Positions 1-9,045 of a stretch of DNA of 64,000 nt are shown piece by piece; within the stretch, counting starts at the first letter, position 1; each line of letters begins with the position of its first letter. The position numbers and the translations under genes are program-made. Source of the DNA: Rhodococcus sp. CH91 (GTDB lineage: Bacteria; Actinomycetota; Actinomycetes; Mycobacteriales; Mycobacteriaceae); assembly GCF_022554085.1 (NCBI RefSeq), contig NZ_JAKFYR010000006.1:189484-253483 (forward strand), read 5' to 3'. The notes below the pieces were generated by a model, which was not told the DNA's origin, did no database searches, and was given only the letters and a program-made list of their open reading frames with translations.

Positions 1-1
1 G

Positions 2-997
2 CCCCGGTCACCGCACCGGGATGTGCGGATCGCGCTGACGCCGCTGCACGGCGTCGGCGGCGAGGTCGCGGTGGCCGCATTGCGAGGCGCCGGGTTCGAG
101 GACGTCCACGTCGTGCCGTCGCAGTTCCGTCCGGATCCGGCGTTCCCGACGGTCGCCTTCCCGAATCCGGAGGAGCCCGGTGCGACCGACGCGCTGCTCG
201 CGCTGGCAGCCGAGGTCGACGCCGACATCGCGCTCGCCCTCGACCCCGACGCCGACCGGTGTGCGGTGGCCGTCCGGACCCCCGCGGGGTGGGTCGCGCT
301 GCGAGGTGACGAGACGGGGGTGCTGCTGGGCGACCGCATCCTCGCGTCGTCCCCGGCGGGCTCGCTGGTCGCGACGACCATCGTGTCGTCGACGATGCTG
401 GGGCGTCTCGCGGCGGCGCGCGGCGCGCGGTTCGCGCAGACCCTGACGGGTTTCAAATGGCTGGCCCGCGCCGGCGACGGCCTGGTCTACGCGTACGAGG
501 AAGCGATCGGGCACTGCGTGGATCCCGAGGCGGTACGCGACAAGGACGGTATCGCGACGGCGGTGGTGGTCGCCGACTACGCCGCGGAACTGAAGCACGC
601 CGGCCGGACCCTCGTCGACGCGCTCGACGATCTCCATCGCGAATTCGGTGTGTACATCGGCGATCAGGTCTCGATCCGGGTGGACGACCTGCAGAGGATC
701 GACGCCGTGATGACGCGGCTGCGGTCCGATCTGCCGACGGCACTCGCCGGCATACCCGTGGTCCCCACCGACCTCGCGGCGGTCACCGGCCCGATGCACA
801 CCGACGCGCTCGTCTTCGAGAGCCCCGCCGGCAGTACCGCCGGCCCCGCGGTGCGCGTCGTGGTGCGGCCTTCGGGTACCGAACCGAAGCTCAAGGTCTA
901 TCTCGAAGCGGTCACCGATCGAGACCGCCCGGCCGCGGAGGCAGCGCTCGCCGCGCTGCGCGGATGGGCGACCTCGCTCGGGGACGAGAACCCCTGA
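2..997 (+). CDS. pmmB: Phosphomannomutase/phosphoglucomutase, C-terminal part (5' end outside window)
   Basis: An alpha-D-phosphohexomutase that interconverts hexose 1- and 6-phosphates. The reading frame is already open at the window edge, so the N-terminus with the catalytic phosphoserine is missing here. The metal-binding DPDADR motif lies at 242-259 and the C-terminal phosphate-binding PSGTEP motif at 869-886. The convergent upp gene ends only 6 nt after the stop codon. The pmmB-upp arrangement matches Rv3308-Rv3309c in M. tuberculosis, which supports the PmmB assignment over a generic mutase. Family assignment is firm; substrate preference is inferred. Confidence 0.9.
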   Translation, partial: PRSPHRDVRIALTPLHGVGGEVAVAALRGAGFEDVHVVPSQFRPDPAFPTVAFPNPEEPGATDALLALAAEVDADIALALDPDADRCAVAVRTPAGWVALRGDETGVLLGDRILASSPAGSLVATTIVSSTMLGRLAAARGARFAQTLTGFKWLARAGDGLVYAYEEAIGHCVDPEAVRDKDGIATAVVVADYAAELKHAGRTLVDALDDLHREFGVYIGDQVSIRVDDLQRIDAVMTRLRSDLPTALAGIPVVPTDLAAVTGPMHTDALVFESPAGSTAGPAVRVVVRPSGTEPKLKVYLEAVTDRDRPAAEAALAALRGWATSLGDENP

Positions 998-1003
998 CCG
1001 GGA

Positions 1004-1627
1004 TCAGCGGGGTCCGAACTGCCGATCGCCCGCATCGCCCAGGCCGGGCACGATGTACTTGTTCTCGTTGAGACCCTCGTCGATGGCGGCCGTGACGAGC
1101 CGAGCCGGATGTCCCGATGCGGCGAGAGCTTCGACGCCCTGAGGTGCCGCCACGACACAGATCACGGTGACGTCGGTGGCTCCGCGCTGGACGAGGAGAT
1201 CGAGCGTGTGCACCATCGAACCGCCGGTCGCGAGCATGGGATCGAGCACGAAGACGGGAAGACCCGAGAGATCCTCCGGCAGCGATTCGAGATAGGGCAC
1301 GGGCTCGAAGGTCTTCTCGTCGCGGGCGAGACCGACGAAACCGACCCGCGCCTGCGGAATCAGTGCGTGGGCCTGTTCGACCATGCCGAGCCCCGCGCGC
1401 AGGACCGGGACGAGCAGCGGCGGCTGCTGCAACCGGACTCCCGCCGTGACGGCGACCGGCGTCCTGACGTCGAACGTCTCGATCGGCGCGTCGCGGACCG
1501 CCTCGTAGACGAGCATCTGCGTGAGCCGGCTCAGGGCGTTGCGGAAGGCAGCGTTGTCGCTGCGTTCGTCGCGGAGGGTGGTCAGGAGCGAGGCAGCGAG
1601 CGGGTGGTCGACGACGAGCGAATCCAT
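1004..1627 (-). CDS. upp: Uracil phosphoribosyltransferase
   Basis: Pyrimidine salvage enzyme that makes UMP from uracil and PRPP. The product is 207 aa, the normal length for UPRTases. It begins [11 protein letters not shown] and has the C-terminal PRPP loop region with [11 protein letters not shown], the usual DPMLATGG signature. The frame stays open 51 codons further upstream, but I choose the ATG at 1627. A -10-like TATCCT ends 6 nt before this ATG and no Shine-Dalgarno sequence is visible, so a leaderless transcript is likely. The gene is divergent from the EspC-like gene at 1740 and convergent with pmmB. Confidence 0.93.
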   Translation of the reverse strand: MDSLVVDHPLAASLLTTLRDERSDNAAFRNALSRLTQMLVYEAVRDAPIETFDVRTPVAVTAGVRLQQPPLLVPVLRAGLGMVEQAHALIPQARVGFVGLARDEKTFEPVPYLESLPEDLSGLPVFVLDPMLATGGSMVHTLDLLVQRGATDVTVICVVAAPQGVEALAASGHPARLVTAAIDEGLNENKYIVPGLGDAGDRQFGPR

Positions 1628-1739
1628 GTCCGAAGGATAGAACGACGGAACCGTACGGTCGGCCGCTGCGTCGAACCCGCCAGGGAAGGAACCCGTCGAG
1701 GGTGTCGAACCCCACAGCGACGAGACGGAAGGCGACGAG

Positions 1740-2075
1740 GTGACCGAACACTCCGGCACAGACGCGATGCGGGCCGACACGGCGACGATGAGAAGGTTCG
1801 ACGGCGAGGTCTCGGGGCTGGCCGCGCGACTGCACGAGGCTGCCGAGCGGACGCGTCACGGCGATCCGGGCGTCCTTGCGGGTCTGTTCGGGCCGATCGG
1901 TGTGCCGGTCCTCGCGGCGCTGACGGCGACCCACGAGGCCCATGTGCGCGACCTCGATCGCCTCGGTCGTCGCTTCGCCGCGATGGGATCCGCCGCCGGC
2001 GCCTCGGCGACCGCGTACGAGCGGTCCGCGGCCGAGATCGCGTCCAGGCTGGACACCGCGTCGGAGCAGCCGTGA
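1740..2075 (+). CDS. EspC-like type VII secretion target protein (DUF2580-like)
   Basis: Small 111-aa helical protein with the N-terminal pattern typical of EspC/DUF2580 proteins ([20 protein letters not shown], rich in alternating Ala and charged helix residues). Proteins of this family are substrates or accessory factors of ESX-type secretion in Mycobacteriales. The GTG start is preceded by GGAAGG about 8 nt upstream. The stop overlaps the GTG start of the next gene (GTGA at 2072-2075), so the two are probably translationally coupled. No ESX core component (EccC, EccD, WXG100 pair) is in this window. The family call is inferred from composition, length and neighbours. Confidence 0.55.
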   Translation: MTEHSGTDAMRADTATMRRFDGEVSGLAARLHEAAERTRHGDPGVLAGLFGPIGVPVLAALTATHEAHVRDLDRLGRRFAAMGSAAGASATAYERSAAEIASRLDTASEQP

Positions 2076-3067
2076 TCGCGCTGCCGGGCGAGATGCTCGC
2101 CGCGCCGCTCACCGACCTGCTCGAGGTCTTCGGTACCGCCCTGCCACCCGAGGTCGATCCGGGCGAACTCGTCCGGGTAGGGGCGCACTGGGCGGAGGAG
2201 GTCCACGCGGCCGGCCGCGACGCGGTCACGGAGCTCACCTGGGCCTGGGGTGGCCCCGCTGCCGCACAGGCGATCGCGAGCGCGGAACGGGCGGTCGCGG
2301 ATGTTCTCGCGGCGGCCGATCGGGGCACGGCCCTCTCCGGCATCGTGCTCGACGCCACGATCACGGTCGTCACCGGAGCCGCCGAACTCGACCGTCTCGT
2401 CGACTCGTTCCTCACCCTCGTCCGGCAGTCCGGGCCCGCGGCGGGACTCCCCCACGGGCAACTCGCCCTCCTCACCGCGGCGATCGATCATCTGGCCGGC
2501 GGTCTCGAAGTGCTGTCCCGGGTGACCGGGACCCTCGCCGGCCTGACGGAGCAGGCCGGTGCACTGCTGCCCGCCCCCGCACCCGACCTCGCGTCCGGAC
2601 CCGGTGACGATCGCGGGTCGGTGACCCTCGACGACTCCCGGACGCTGCGCACCTTCGGCGAGCAGGCCGGCGGGGTGGAGATAGTGCTTCCGGACGGCAG
2701 CGTGAGCCGGGCACCGAACGAGACGGCCGCGACTGCGGTGCGGCACGCCCTGGCCCAGCAGGGCACCCCGTACGTCTGGGGCGGCACCACCCCGGGCGCC
2801 GGTCTCGACTGCAGCGCCCTCACGCAGTACGCCTACGCCCAGGCCGGAGTCGAACTGCCGCGCCTGGCCCAGGAGCAGAACGTCGGAGCGCAGGTCGATC
2901 CTGCGACCGCTCTCCCCGGAGACCTCGTCGTATGGGACGGGCACGTAGCGATGGTGGTCGGCAACGGCATGATGGTCGAGGCCGGCGATCCGGTCGCGGT
3001 GAGTCCGATCCGCACGACGAACGGCGGTATGGCCTTCCACGGCGTGTACCGCCCCACCGGCAGCTAG
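2072..3067 (+). CDS. C40 family (NlpC/P60) peptidase without signal peptide
   Basis: 331-aa protein. Residues 1-220 are helical and Ala-rich. The C-terminal ~110 residues form an NlpC/P60 endopeptidase domain: TPYVWGGTTPGAGLDCSAL contains the catalytic Cys247, and GDLVVWDGHVAMVVG contains the likely catalytic His291. Such enzymes cleave peptide stems of peptidoglycan. No N-terminal signal peptide or membrane helix is visible, unlike Rip-type enzymes. The start overlaps the stop of the EspC-like gene, so export through a type VII system is a reasonable inference; a cytoplasmic role cannot be excluded. Translation could in principle start further upstream, but the GTGA overlap favours 2072. Confidence 0.8.
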   Translation: MIALPGEMLAAPLTDLLEVFGTALPPEVDPGELVRVGAHWAEEVHAAGRDAVTELTWAWGGPAAAQAIASAERAVADVLAAADRGTALSGIVLDATITVVTGAAELDRLVDSFLTLVRQSGPAAGLPHGQLALLTAAIDHLAGGLEVLSRVTGTLAGLTEQAGALLPAPAPDLASGPGDDRGSVTLDDSRTLRTFGEQAGGVEIVLPDGSVSRAPNETAATAVRHALAQQGTPYVWGGTTPGAGLDCSALTQYAYAQAGVELPRLAQEQNVGAQVDPATALPGDLVVWDGHVAMVVGNGMMVEAGDPVAVSPIRTTNGGMAFHGVYRPTGS

Positions 3068-3127
3068 ATCTCCCCGGGCCGGTGGGGCGGCGGGAACCGA
3101 GCGCCACCGTGATGCGTCCAACCCGAT

Positions 3128-3448
3128 ATGGACAGCACGACGACGGAACCGATCACGGCCACGGCTCACAACCGGGCGGGAACGATCTCGGTGCGGACGA
3201 CGGACGGCGGACTGCTCGTGGACCTGCGCATCGATGCACGCGAGTTGCGATACGGACCACGGCAACTGGCCGATCAGATCCTCGCCCTGAACAGGCAGGC
3301 GGCGCTCGAGGCCGCGGTGATCCGCGGTGAGCACCTCGCCGCCGAGGGAGTCCCCCGGGAGATCCTCGACCGGATGGCGCTTCCGTCCCGGGCGGATCTC
3401 GGCGGCACCGAAGCGTCGATCGGCGGACCACGAGGCTTCGGCCGATGA
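3128..3448 (+). CDS. YbaB/EbfC-like small protein
   Basis: 106-aa protein. Residues 17-75 look like the YbaB fold: a beta hairpin (AGTISVRTTDGGLLVDLRI) followed by a long helix (QLADQILALNRQAALEAA). YbaB-like proteins are common partners in ESX accessory clusters (EspL type) as well as nucleoid proteins. The gene lies 60 nt after the C40 peptidase and its stop overlaps the next start (ATGA, 3445-3448). Both the family and the secretion link are inferences from sequence pattern and context. Confidence 0.55.
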   Translation: MDSTTTEPITATAHNRAGTISVRTTDGGLLVDLRIDARELRYGPRQLADQILALNRQAALEAAVIRGEHLAAEGVPREILDRMALPSRADLGGTEASIGGPRGFGR

Positions 3449-3792
3449 GCGAGGCGGTGGTGGACTCCGTCGTCGCGCGGGCCCACAACCGGCTCGACGC
3501 ACTCGAGCGGACGGCGGAGGCACTGTCGACGATCGAGGGCAGCGCGAGCAGTCCCGACGGTCGCGTACTCGCACGTGTGAACGGTTCCGGAGCACTCGAC
3601 GCCCTGGATCTGTGCGACTCGATCCGTGACGCCGACGCCCGCGAGCTGGCCGCAACGATCCTCGAGACGGTGCACGAGGCGGCACGGGACGCAGCCCTCG
3701 CACGCGTTGCCGCCTGGGAGGCGCTGCGCTGCGCACTGACCCCGGACACTCCTCCCGCACCCGCGGCGAGCGACCGTGCCGTACGACGGTGA
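3445..3792 (+). CDS. YbaB/EbfC-like small protein, second copy
   Basis: 115-aa protein with the same plan as its upstream neighbour: an N-terminal helix, a beta segment (DGRVLARVNGSGALDALDL) and a C-terminal helix (ELAATILETVHEAARDAALARV). It starts at the ATG inside an ATGA overlap with the preceding stop, so it is presumably coupled to it. The two YbaB-like proteins could form a heterodimer; this is inference. It is the last gene of the four-gene cluster starting at 1740. Confidence 0.5.
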   Translation: MSEAVVDSVVARAHNRLDALERTAEALSTIEGSASSPDGRVLARVNGSGALDALDLCDSIRDADARELAATILETVHEAARDAALARVAAWEALRCALTPDTPPAPAASDRAVRR

Positions 3793-3851
3793 GCGACCGC
3801 ACTCCGCCCCCCGGGTATATTCTCGGCCGCGACATAGCTAGGCTTCCCGCC

Positions 3852-5081
3852 ATGGCTGGAGACATCGTCCCGATCGAGCTCGGTCTCACCGACGGCGACC
3901 TCGTGACGCTCTGGGCGCCACGCTGGCGTGAGGGCGACGACGAATGGGAAGCATTCCTCGGCCACGGTGACGACCTGTACGCCTTCCCGTCGGTGCCGGA
4001 ACTCGTCGCGTTCGTGCGGTCGGGTGCGGACAACGACCTCGTCGAACACCAGGCGTGGCCCGTCGTGTCGAAGCTCGCGGCCTCGGAGTTCGAACCCGAC
4101 GAAGCGCACACCTACGATCTCGTCGGGGTGCCGGAGCTCGTCGCCGACGATCCCGACCCGAGTGCGGTGTCCGAACTGCAGGACACCTTCGACATCGTGA
4201 GCATCCTCGGTGACGTCTGCGAACTCGACGTCGTGACGAAGTTCTTCGAACGCCAGGAGATCGACACCCTCCTCCAGCACGGCGTCTCCGCCTTCCGCAC
4301 GCGCGAAGGTCTCGACCTGTGGAATCGCATCGGTACGGCCGTCGCCGACGACTGGGACGCCGTGCTCGATGCACTCGACGGCGTGATCTCCACCCCCGAC
4401 GTCGACGCCTCGGTGGTCGCCGAGATCGAATCCGAACTCGTCGCGGTCGACGAGAACGAGGTCGAAGCGGACGACACGGTCGTGGACGTCGACTCCGACG
4501 ACGAGTACGAGTTCGTCGACGAGAACGACGGGTACGAATTCTGGGCCCGGGTGGGTATCGATCCCATCCGCATCATCACGACCGACGGCACGTGGTACTC
4601 ACTGCGCTGCTATCTCGAGGACGATGCCCGCTTCCTGGGGCACGACGGCACGATCGACGTCTTCCCCTCCGAACGCGCGCTGGCGCGCCATCTGGCAGAC
4701 AACCACGACCACGACCTCGCGACGCTGGAGCCGTACACGGAGATCCAGCTCGCGGCGATCGACGGTTCGCTCGACGTGACGGTCACCGACGACAACGTCT
4801 ACGTGCTCACCGGCATCGCCGACGACATCACCGAGGGGGTCGCGGCCGTCGATCCCGAACAGCTCGAACTCGCGGTCGAATTGTTCAGCGATGCGGCGAA
4901 CTACGCGAACGACGAGTCGACCGATGCCGCGCTGGCCGCCTCCACCGAACTGGGATGGTTCGTCAACTACGTGATCGAACCCGATCCGGGTCGTCTGGCA
5001 CCCAGCCCGCCGTTCGAGGCCGAGGCGCTCGCCTGGCGGGAACTCGAGCGCGAGTTCGAGGCGCGGCTGCGCAGGCACTGA
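3852..5081 (+). CDS. Rv3311-like acidic protein with internal duplication
   Basis: 409-aa conserved protein of unknown function, very rich in Asp and Glu. Position and length match Rv3311 of M. tuberculosis, between the upp and add-deoA-cdd blocks. I see an internal repeat with a period of about 226 residues: FLGH at 35-38 and 261-264, FPS at 45-47 and 271-273, and similar flanks around each. It therefore seems to be built from two related modules joined by a strongly acidic linker (about 195-225). No signal peptide or membrane helix is seen. Start choice: an upstream frame is open, but TAGGCT at 3839-3844 ends 7 nt before the ATG at 3852, fitting leaderless transcription. Confidence 0.75.
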   Translation: MAGDIVPIELGLTDGDLVTLWAPRWREGDDEWEAFLGHGDDLYAFPSVPELVAFVRSGADNDLVEHQAWPVVSKLAASEFEPDEAHTYDLVGVPELVADDPDPSAVSELQDTFDIVSILGDVCELDVVTKFFERQEIDTLLQHGVSAFRTREGLDLWNRIGTAVADDWDAVLDALDGVISTPDVDASVVAEIESELVAVDENEVEADDTVVDVDSDDEYEFVDENDGYEFWARVGIDPIRIITTDGTWYSLRCYLEDDARFLGHDGTIDVFPSERALARHLADNHDHDLATLEPYTEIQLAAIDGSLDVTVTDDNVYVLTGIADDITEGVAAVDPEQLELAVELFSDAANYANDESTDAALAASTELGWFVNYVIEPDPGRLAPSPPFEAEALAWRELEREFEARLRRH

Positions 5082-5088
5082 CCGGCGT

Positions 5089-6174
5089 CTACCCCACCAG
5101 GACGGCGTAGCCCGGCTTGATGACGTCGTCGATGAGTTCGAGTCGCTCGTCGAACGGGAGGAAAGCCGACTTCATGGCGTTGATCGTGAATCGTTCGAGG
5201 TCGACCCACCCGTAGCCGAAGGTCTCCACCAGCCGCACCATCTCCTGCGTCATCGTGGTGTCGCTCATCAGCCGGTTGTCGGTGTTGACGGTGACCCGGA
5301 AGCGCAGTCGGGCCAGCAGGTCGAAGGGATGTTCGGACAGGGTGCGCACCGCACCGGTCTGCACGTTCGAGGACGGGCACAGTTCGAGCGGGATGCGCTT
5401 GTCGCGGACGTAGTTCGCGAGCCGCCCCAGGGTGGCGGAACCGTCGTCGTGCACTTCGATGTCGTCGACGATCCGCACACCGTGACCGAGCCTGTCGGTT
5501 CCGCAGAAGGCGACGGCCTCGTGGATGGACGGGAGACCGAACGCCTCCCCCGCGTGGATCGTGAAATGGGCGTTCGCCGCGCGGGTGTACTCGAAGGCGT
5601 CGAGATGGCGGCTCGGTGGATTACCCGCCTCGGCACCGGCGATGTCGAAACCCGCCACCCCGCGATCCCGGAAGCGCACGGCGAGTTCGGCGATCTCGAG
5701 CGATCGCGCCGCGTGCCGCATGGCGGTGAGCAGGCACCGCACCCGGATCCTGCGGCCGCTCGCGGCCACCTCGGATTCCCCGGCGCGGAAACCTTCGAGA
5801 ACGTGCACGACGACCTCGTCCAGCGACAGCCCCTTCTCGAGATGCTGTTCGGGCGCGAATCGCACCTCGGCGTACACGACGCCGTCGTCGGCGAGGTCGA
5901 GCACGCATTCCCGCGCGACGCGTTCGAGCCCCTCCCCCGTCTGCATCACGGCGACGGTGTGCTCGAACGTCTCGAGATAACGCTCGAGCGAACCGCTGTC
6001 GGCGGACTCCCGGAACCAGCGGGCGAGATCCGATTCGGTGTTCGAGGGCAGCGACCAGCCGCAGGCGTCCGCCAGTTCGAGGACGGTGCGTGGGCGGAGG
6101 CCACCGTCGAGGTGATCGTGGAGGACCACTTTGGGCGCGGTGAGGACGAGTTCTGGAGTGAGCCGGCCGTTCAT
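5089..6174 (-). CDS. add: Adenosine deaminase
   Basis: Hydrolytic deamination of adenosine or deoxyadenosine to inosine, purine salvage. 361 aa. The N-terminal [10 protein letters not shown] provides the zinc ligands His19 and His21. Further motifs are IHAGEAFG (zinc His and catalytic Glu region) and [10 protein letters not shown] near the C-terminus (metal Asp). The gene lies downstream of deoA and cdd on the same strand, as in M. tuberculosis Rv3313c-Rv3315c. TACCGT (minus strand, 6182-6187) ends 7 nt before the ATG, suggesting add also has its own leaderless promoter. Confidence 0.95.
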   Translation of the reverse strand: MNGRLTPELVLTAPKVVLHDHLDGGLRPRTVLELADACGWSLPSNTESDLARWFRESADSGSLERYLETFEHTVAVMQTGEGLERVARECVLDLADDGVVYAEVRFAPEQHLEKGLSLDEVVVHVLEGFRAGESEVAASGRRIRVRCLLTAMRHAARSLEIAELAVRFRDRGVAGFDIAGAEAGNPPSRHLDAFEYTRAANAHFTIHAGEAFGLPSIHEAVAFCGTDRLGHGVRIVDDIEVHDDGSATLGRLANYVRDKRIPLELCPSSNVQTGAVRTLSEHPFDLLARLRFRVTVNTDNRLMSDTTMTQEMVRLVETFGYGWVDLERFTINAMKSAFLPFDERLELIDDVIKPGYAVLVG

Positions 6175-6231
6175 GATCCGGACGGTAGTCGGCGACAGCC
6201 GGTTCCGCTCGCTCTCGGACGGCCCGTGCTG

Positions 6232-7515
6232 CTACGCGTGGATCCGTTCGATGATCAACGGTCGGCGGCCCGGCGCCGTCTCCGCGATCCGGACGCCTTC
6301 GCGGAGCGCGGCGAGCGCGTCGGGGATACGTCCCGGAGTGTCGGTGTGCAGGGTCGCGAGGGGTTGGCCCGCCCGGACCCGATCGCCGAGGACCGCGTGC
6401 AGTTCGATGCCCGCTCCGGGCTGGACGTCCTGCCCCTGACGTTCGCGGCCGGCGCCGAGCCGCCATGCGGCGATGCCGACGGCGAACGCATCGAGTTCGC
6501 AGAGCACACCCTCGGCGTCGGCGTGGAAGGTCTCGGTGTGGGTCGCGACCGGCAGCGGCGCCCGGGGGTCGCCACCCTGGGCGGCGATCATCGCGTTCCA
6601 CCGGTCCATCGCGGTGCCGTCGCGCAGCCGCTCGGCGGGATCGATATCGTCCATCCCCGCGGCGGCGAGCATCTCCCGGGCGAGGCCGAGGGTCAGTTCG
6701 ACCACGTCCTCGGGGCCGCCACCGGCGAGCACCTCCACGGCCTCCCGCACTTCGAGGGCATTGCCCGCGGTGCGCCCGAGCGGAGTGTCCATGCGTGTGA
6801 TCAGGGCGGTCGTGGGCAGGCCTTCGTCGGCACCGAGCTCGACCATGGTGCGGGCGAGCTCCCGGGCCTCGCCCAGTTCCTTCATGAAGGCACCACTGCC
6901 GACCTTCACGTCGAGGACCAGCGCGCCCGTGCCCTCCGCGATCTTCTTGCTCATGATCGAACTGGCGATGAGCGGGATCGACTCGACGGTGCCGGTGACA
7001 TCGCGGAGTGCGTAGAGCTTGCGGTCGGCGGGGGCGAGATCTGCGCCGGCCGCGCACACCACCGCACCGACCGCCGGGTCGGTGAGAATCCCGGCGATGT
7101 CCTCGGTGCTCAGATCGGCCCGCCAGCCGGGGATCGATTCGAGCTTGTCCAGGGTTCCTCCGGTGTGGCCGAGGCCGCGACCGGACAGCTGCGGGACCGC
7201 GACACCGCACGCCGCGACCAGAGGCGCGAGCGGCAGCGTGATCTTGTCTCCCACACCGCCGGTCGAGTGTTTGTCGACGGTAGGGAGTCCGAGCCCGGAG
7301 AAATCGAGGCGCCGGCCGGAGTCGATCATCGCGGTGGTCCAGCGGGCCGTCTCCGCGCGGCTCATCCCGCGGAACCAGACGGCCATCGCCAGGGCCGACA
7401 TCTGGGCATCGGAGATCACGCCGTGTGTGAACGCTTCGACGACCCAATCGATCTCGGCGCCCGACAGGGCGTGGCCGTCCCTCTTGCGGCGGATGACGGT
7501 GACGATGTCAGGCAC
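6232..7515 (-). CDS. deoA: Thymidine phosphorylase
   Basis: Phosphorolysis of thymidine to thymine and 2-deoxyribose 1-phosphate. 427 aa with the family signature around KHSTGGVGDK and the glycine-rich SGRGLGHTGGTLDKLES segment. I choose the GTG at 7515, which overlaps the 3' end of cdd by 8 nt, giving a product starting (M)PDIVTVIRRKRDG. It forms an operon with cdd upstream and add downstream. Confidence 0.94.
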   Translation of the reverse strand: MPDIVTVIRRKRDGHALSGAEIDWVVEAFTHGVISDAQMSALAMAVWFRGMSRAETARWTTAMIDSGRRLDFSGLGLPTVDKHSTGGVGDKITLPLAPLVAACGVAVPQLSGRGLGHTGGTLDKLESIPGWRADLSTEDIAGILTDPAVGAVVCAAGADLAPADRKLYALRDVTGTVESIPLIASSIMSKKIAEGTGALVLDVKVGSGAFMKELGEARELARTMVELGADEGLPTTALITRMDTPLGRTAGNALEVREAVEVLAGGGPEDVVELTLGLAREMLAAAGMDDIDPAERLRDGTAMDRWNAMIAAQGGDPRAPLPVATHTETFHADAEGVLCELDAFAVGIAAWRLGAGRERQGQDVQPGAGIELHAVLGDRVRAGQPLATLHTDTPGRIPDALAALREGVRIAETAPGRRPLIIERIHA

Positions 7516-7927
7516 GACGGTCCCCGTCCTCCCGCACCGCGGCGAGATCGTCGGGACCGAATGCATCGGGGAGCAGATCGGACAGCGGACGCGGGCCGCT
7601 TCGGGTGTCGACCTCGAGTCGAGGTCCACCGTGTTCGAGAAGCACCTGCCGGCAACGGCCGCAGGGGGTGAGAACGTGGCCCCGCGAATCACAGACCGCG
7701 ACCGCCCGCAGACGCCCGCCACCACCGGCGACGAGGTTACCGACGAGTACACATTCGGCACAAAGACCCAGTCCGTGTGAGACATTTTCCACATTGCACC
7801 CAAGGACGACACGACCGTCCAGGGTCACCGCGGCCGCCCCCACCGGGAATCCGGAGTAGGGCGCATAGGCCCGCTCCATCACTCCATGTGCTTTGGCGCG
7901 CAACATTTTCCAGTCGACGTCCGGCAT
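7508..7927 (-). CDS. cdd: Cytidine deaminase
   Basis: Zinc enzyme converting cytidine to uridine. 139 aa. The zinc-binding and catalytic residues are visible: CAE at 56-58 (Cys56, Glu58) and PCGRC at 88-92 (Cys89, Cys92). The frame is open further upstream, but the ATG at 7927 has a GGGGA Shine-Dalgarno 4 nt ahead and gives the usual family length. First gene of the cdd-deoA-add operon, divergent from sdhCDAB. Confidence 0.94.
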   Translation of the reverse strand: MPDVDWKMLRAKAHGVMERAYAPYSGFPVGAAAVTLDGRVVLGCNVENVSHGLGLCAECVLVGNLVAGGGGRLRAVAVCDSRGHVLTPCGRCRQVLLEHGGPRLEVDTRSGPRPLSDLLPDAFGPDDLAAVREDGDRRA

Positions 7928-7990
7928 GGTTCCCCATCCTGTCACGGTGGCGTACACGACGGCAGGCACCCCCCGTCGCACGAGATCACA

Positions 7991-8009
7991 GTTGGAAAGG
8001 CAAACCTAA
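7991..8009. promoter_or_regulatory. IdeR/DtxR-like iron box upstream of sdhCDAB
   Basis: The 19-mer GTTGGAAAGGCAAACCTAA agrees with the IdeR box consensus TTAGGTTAGGCTAACCTAA at 14 of 19 positions by my count, with a well-kept right half (AACCTAA). It lies between cdd and sdhC, upstream of a -10-like TAGAGT at 8071-8076. Iron control of an Fe-S-rich respiratory complex is plausible, but mismatches in the left half make this a candidate only. Confidence 0.4.
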
Positions 8010-8180
8010 CTTCGTATTTGAGGCTCGTACGATTGAGGCAGGAGATTAGTTCCCGAGTTTGGGATGGGTCTAGAGTCGATCCAAGTCGGTTCAGGTTCAC
8101 GTCGGGCCCGTACTGCGGAATCCCCCACAGGTAGGAGCAGCTCGACGCGTCCACCATTGACGTTGGAGGCACAGCACTCG

Positions 8181-8588
8181 ATGAGCAGCACGACTGAAGC
8201 CGCCCCCGCAAAGGCGGGGCGCACACGGTCGCTTTACCGGGGAGACCCCGGCATGTGGTCCTGGGTTTTGCACCGGATCACCGGCGTGGCGACATTCTTC
8301 TTCCTTTTCGTCCACGTCCTCGATACCGCACTCGTCCGGGTCAACCCCGAGACCTACGACGCGGTGATCGAGACCTACAAGAACCCGATCGTCGGACTCA
8401 TGGAGCTCGGCCTGGTGGCGATGGTTCTGTACCACGCGCTCAACGGCCTGCGGGTCATGCTCGTCGACTTCTGGTCGAAGGGCCCGAAGTACCAGCGGGT
8501 GATGCTCTGGACGATCCTTGCGATCTGGCTCGTGGCAATGATCCCCGCGTCCGTTCGCATCCTCTACAACACCTTTGCGGGGCACTGA
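8181..8588 (+). CDS. sdhC: Succinate dehydrogenase cytochrome b556 subunit
   Basis: 135-aa membrane anchor of complex II. Three hydrophobic helices are visible. The haem/quinone region includes HRITGVATFFFLFVHVLD and a second histidine segment LYHALNGLRVML. The ATG at 8181 follows a GGAGG at 8165-8169. A longer in-frame start at 8064 would overlap the likely promoter and is not used. First gene of sdhCDAB; sdhD starts 2 nt after its stop. Matches Rv3316. Confidence 0.93.
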   Translation: MSSTTEAAPAKAGRTRSLYRGDPGMWSWVLHRITGVATFFFLFVHVLDTALVRVNPETYDAVIETYKNPIVGLMELGLVAMVLYHALNGLRVMLVDFWSKGPKYQRVMLWTILAIWLVAMIPASVRILYNTFAGH

Positions 8589-8589
8589 T

Positions 8590-9030
8590 ATGAGCGAAGC
8601 GAAAACACTGGGTAAGGAATACGACCGCCCTGCCGGCCTCGACAACCCGCGTTCACCGCGGCGGGTCTCGAAGAACAACTTCGAGCTCTACGCCTGGTTG
8701 TTCATGCGCCTGTCCGGTCTCGCTCTGATCATCCTGGTCCTCGGCCACCTGTTCATCATGCTGATGCTCGACGAAGGTGTGCAGCGCATCAACTTCGCGT
8801 TCGTCGCAGGCCGCTGGTCCAGCCCGTTCTGGCAGATCTGGGACCTGTCGATGCTGTGGCTCGCACAACTCCACGGCGGTAACGGTCTGCGCACAGTCAT
8901 CGCGGACTACGCACGTAAGGACTCCACCCGGTTCTGGCTCAACACGATCCTCCTCGTGTCGATGATCCTGATCATGGGCCTGGGCACCTACGTGATCTTC
9001 ACCTTCGACCCGAACATCACGGCGAGCTAG
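8590..9030 (+). CDS. sdhD: Succinate dehydrogenase hydrophobic membrane anchor subunit
   Basis: 146-aa second membrane anchor of complex II with three hydrophobic helices (about residues 34-56, 77-100 and 115-137). The conserved LHGGNGLRTVIADY segment lies between helices two and three. The ATG at 8590 follows the sdhC stop by one base. Matches Rv3317 by position. Confidence 0.92.
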   Translation: MSEAKTLGKEYDRPAGLDNPRSPRRVSKNNFELYAWLFMRLSGLALIILVLGHLFIMLMLDEGVQRINFAFVAGRWSSPFWQIWDLSMLWLAQLHGGNGLRTVIADYARKDSTRFWLNTILLVSMILIMGLGTYVIFTFDPNITAS

Positions 9031-9045
9031 GGGAGCCGAAACTAC

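Noticed and set aside
5329-7671. Very long open frame on the plus strand across add and deoA
   Set aside because: It is the antisense shadow of add, deoA and cdd in high-GC DNA; no family motif, while the minus-strand genes carry clear catalytic motifs.
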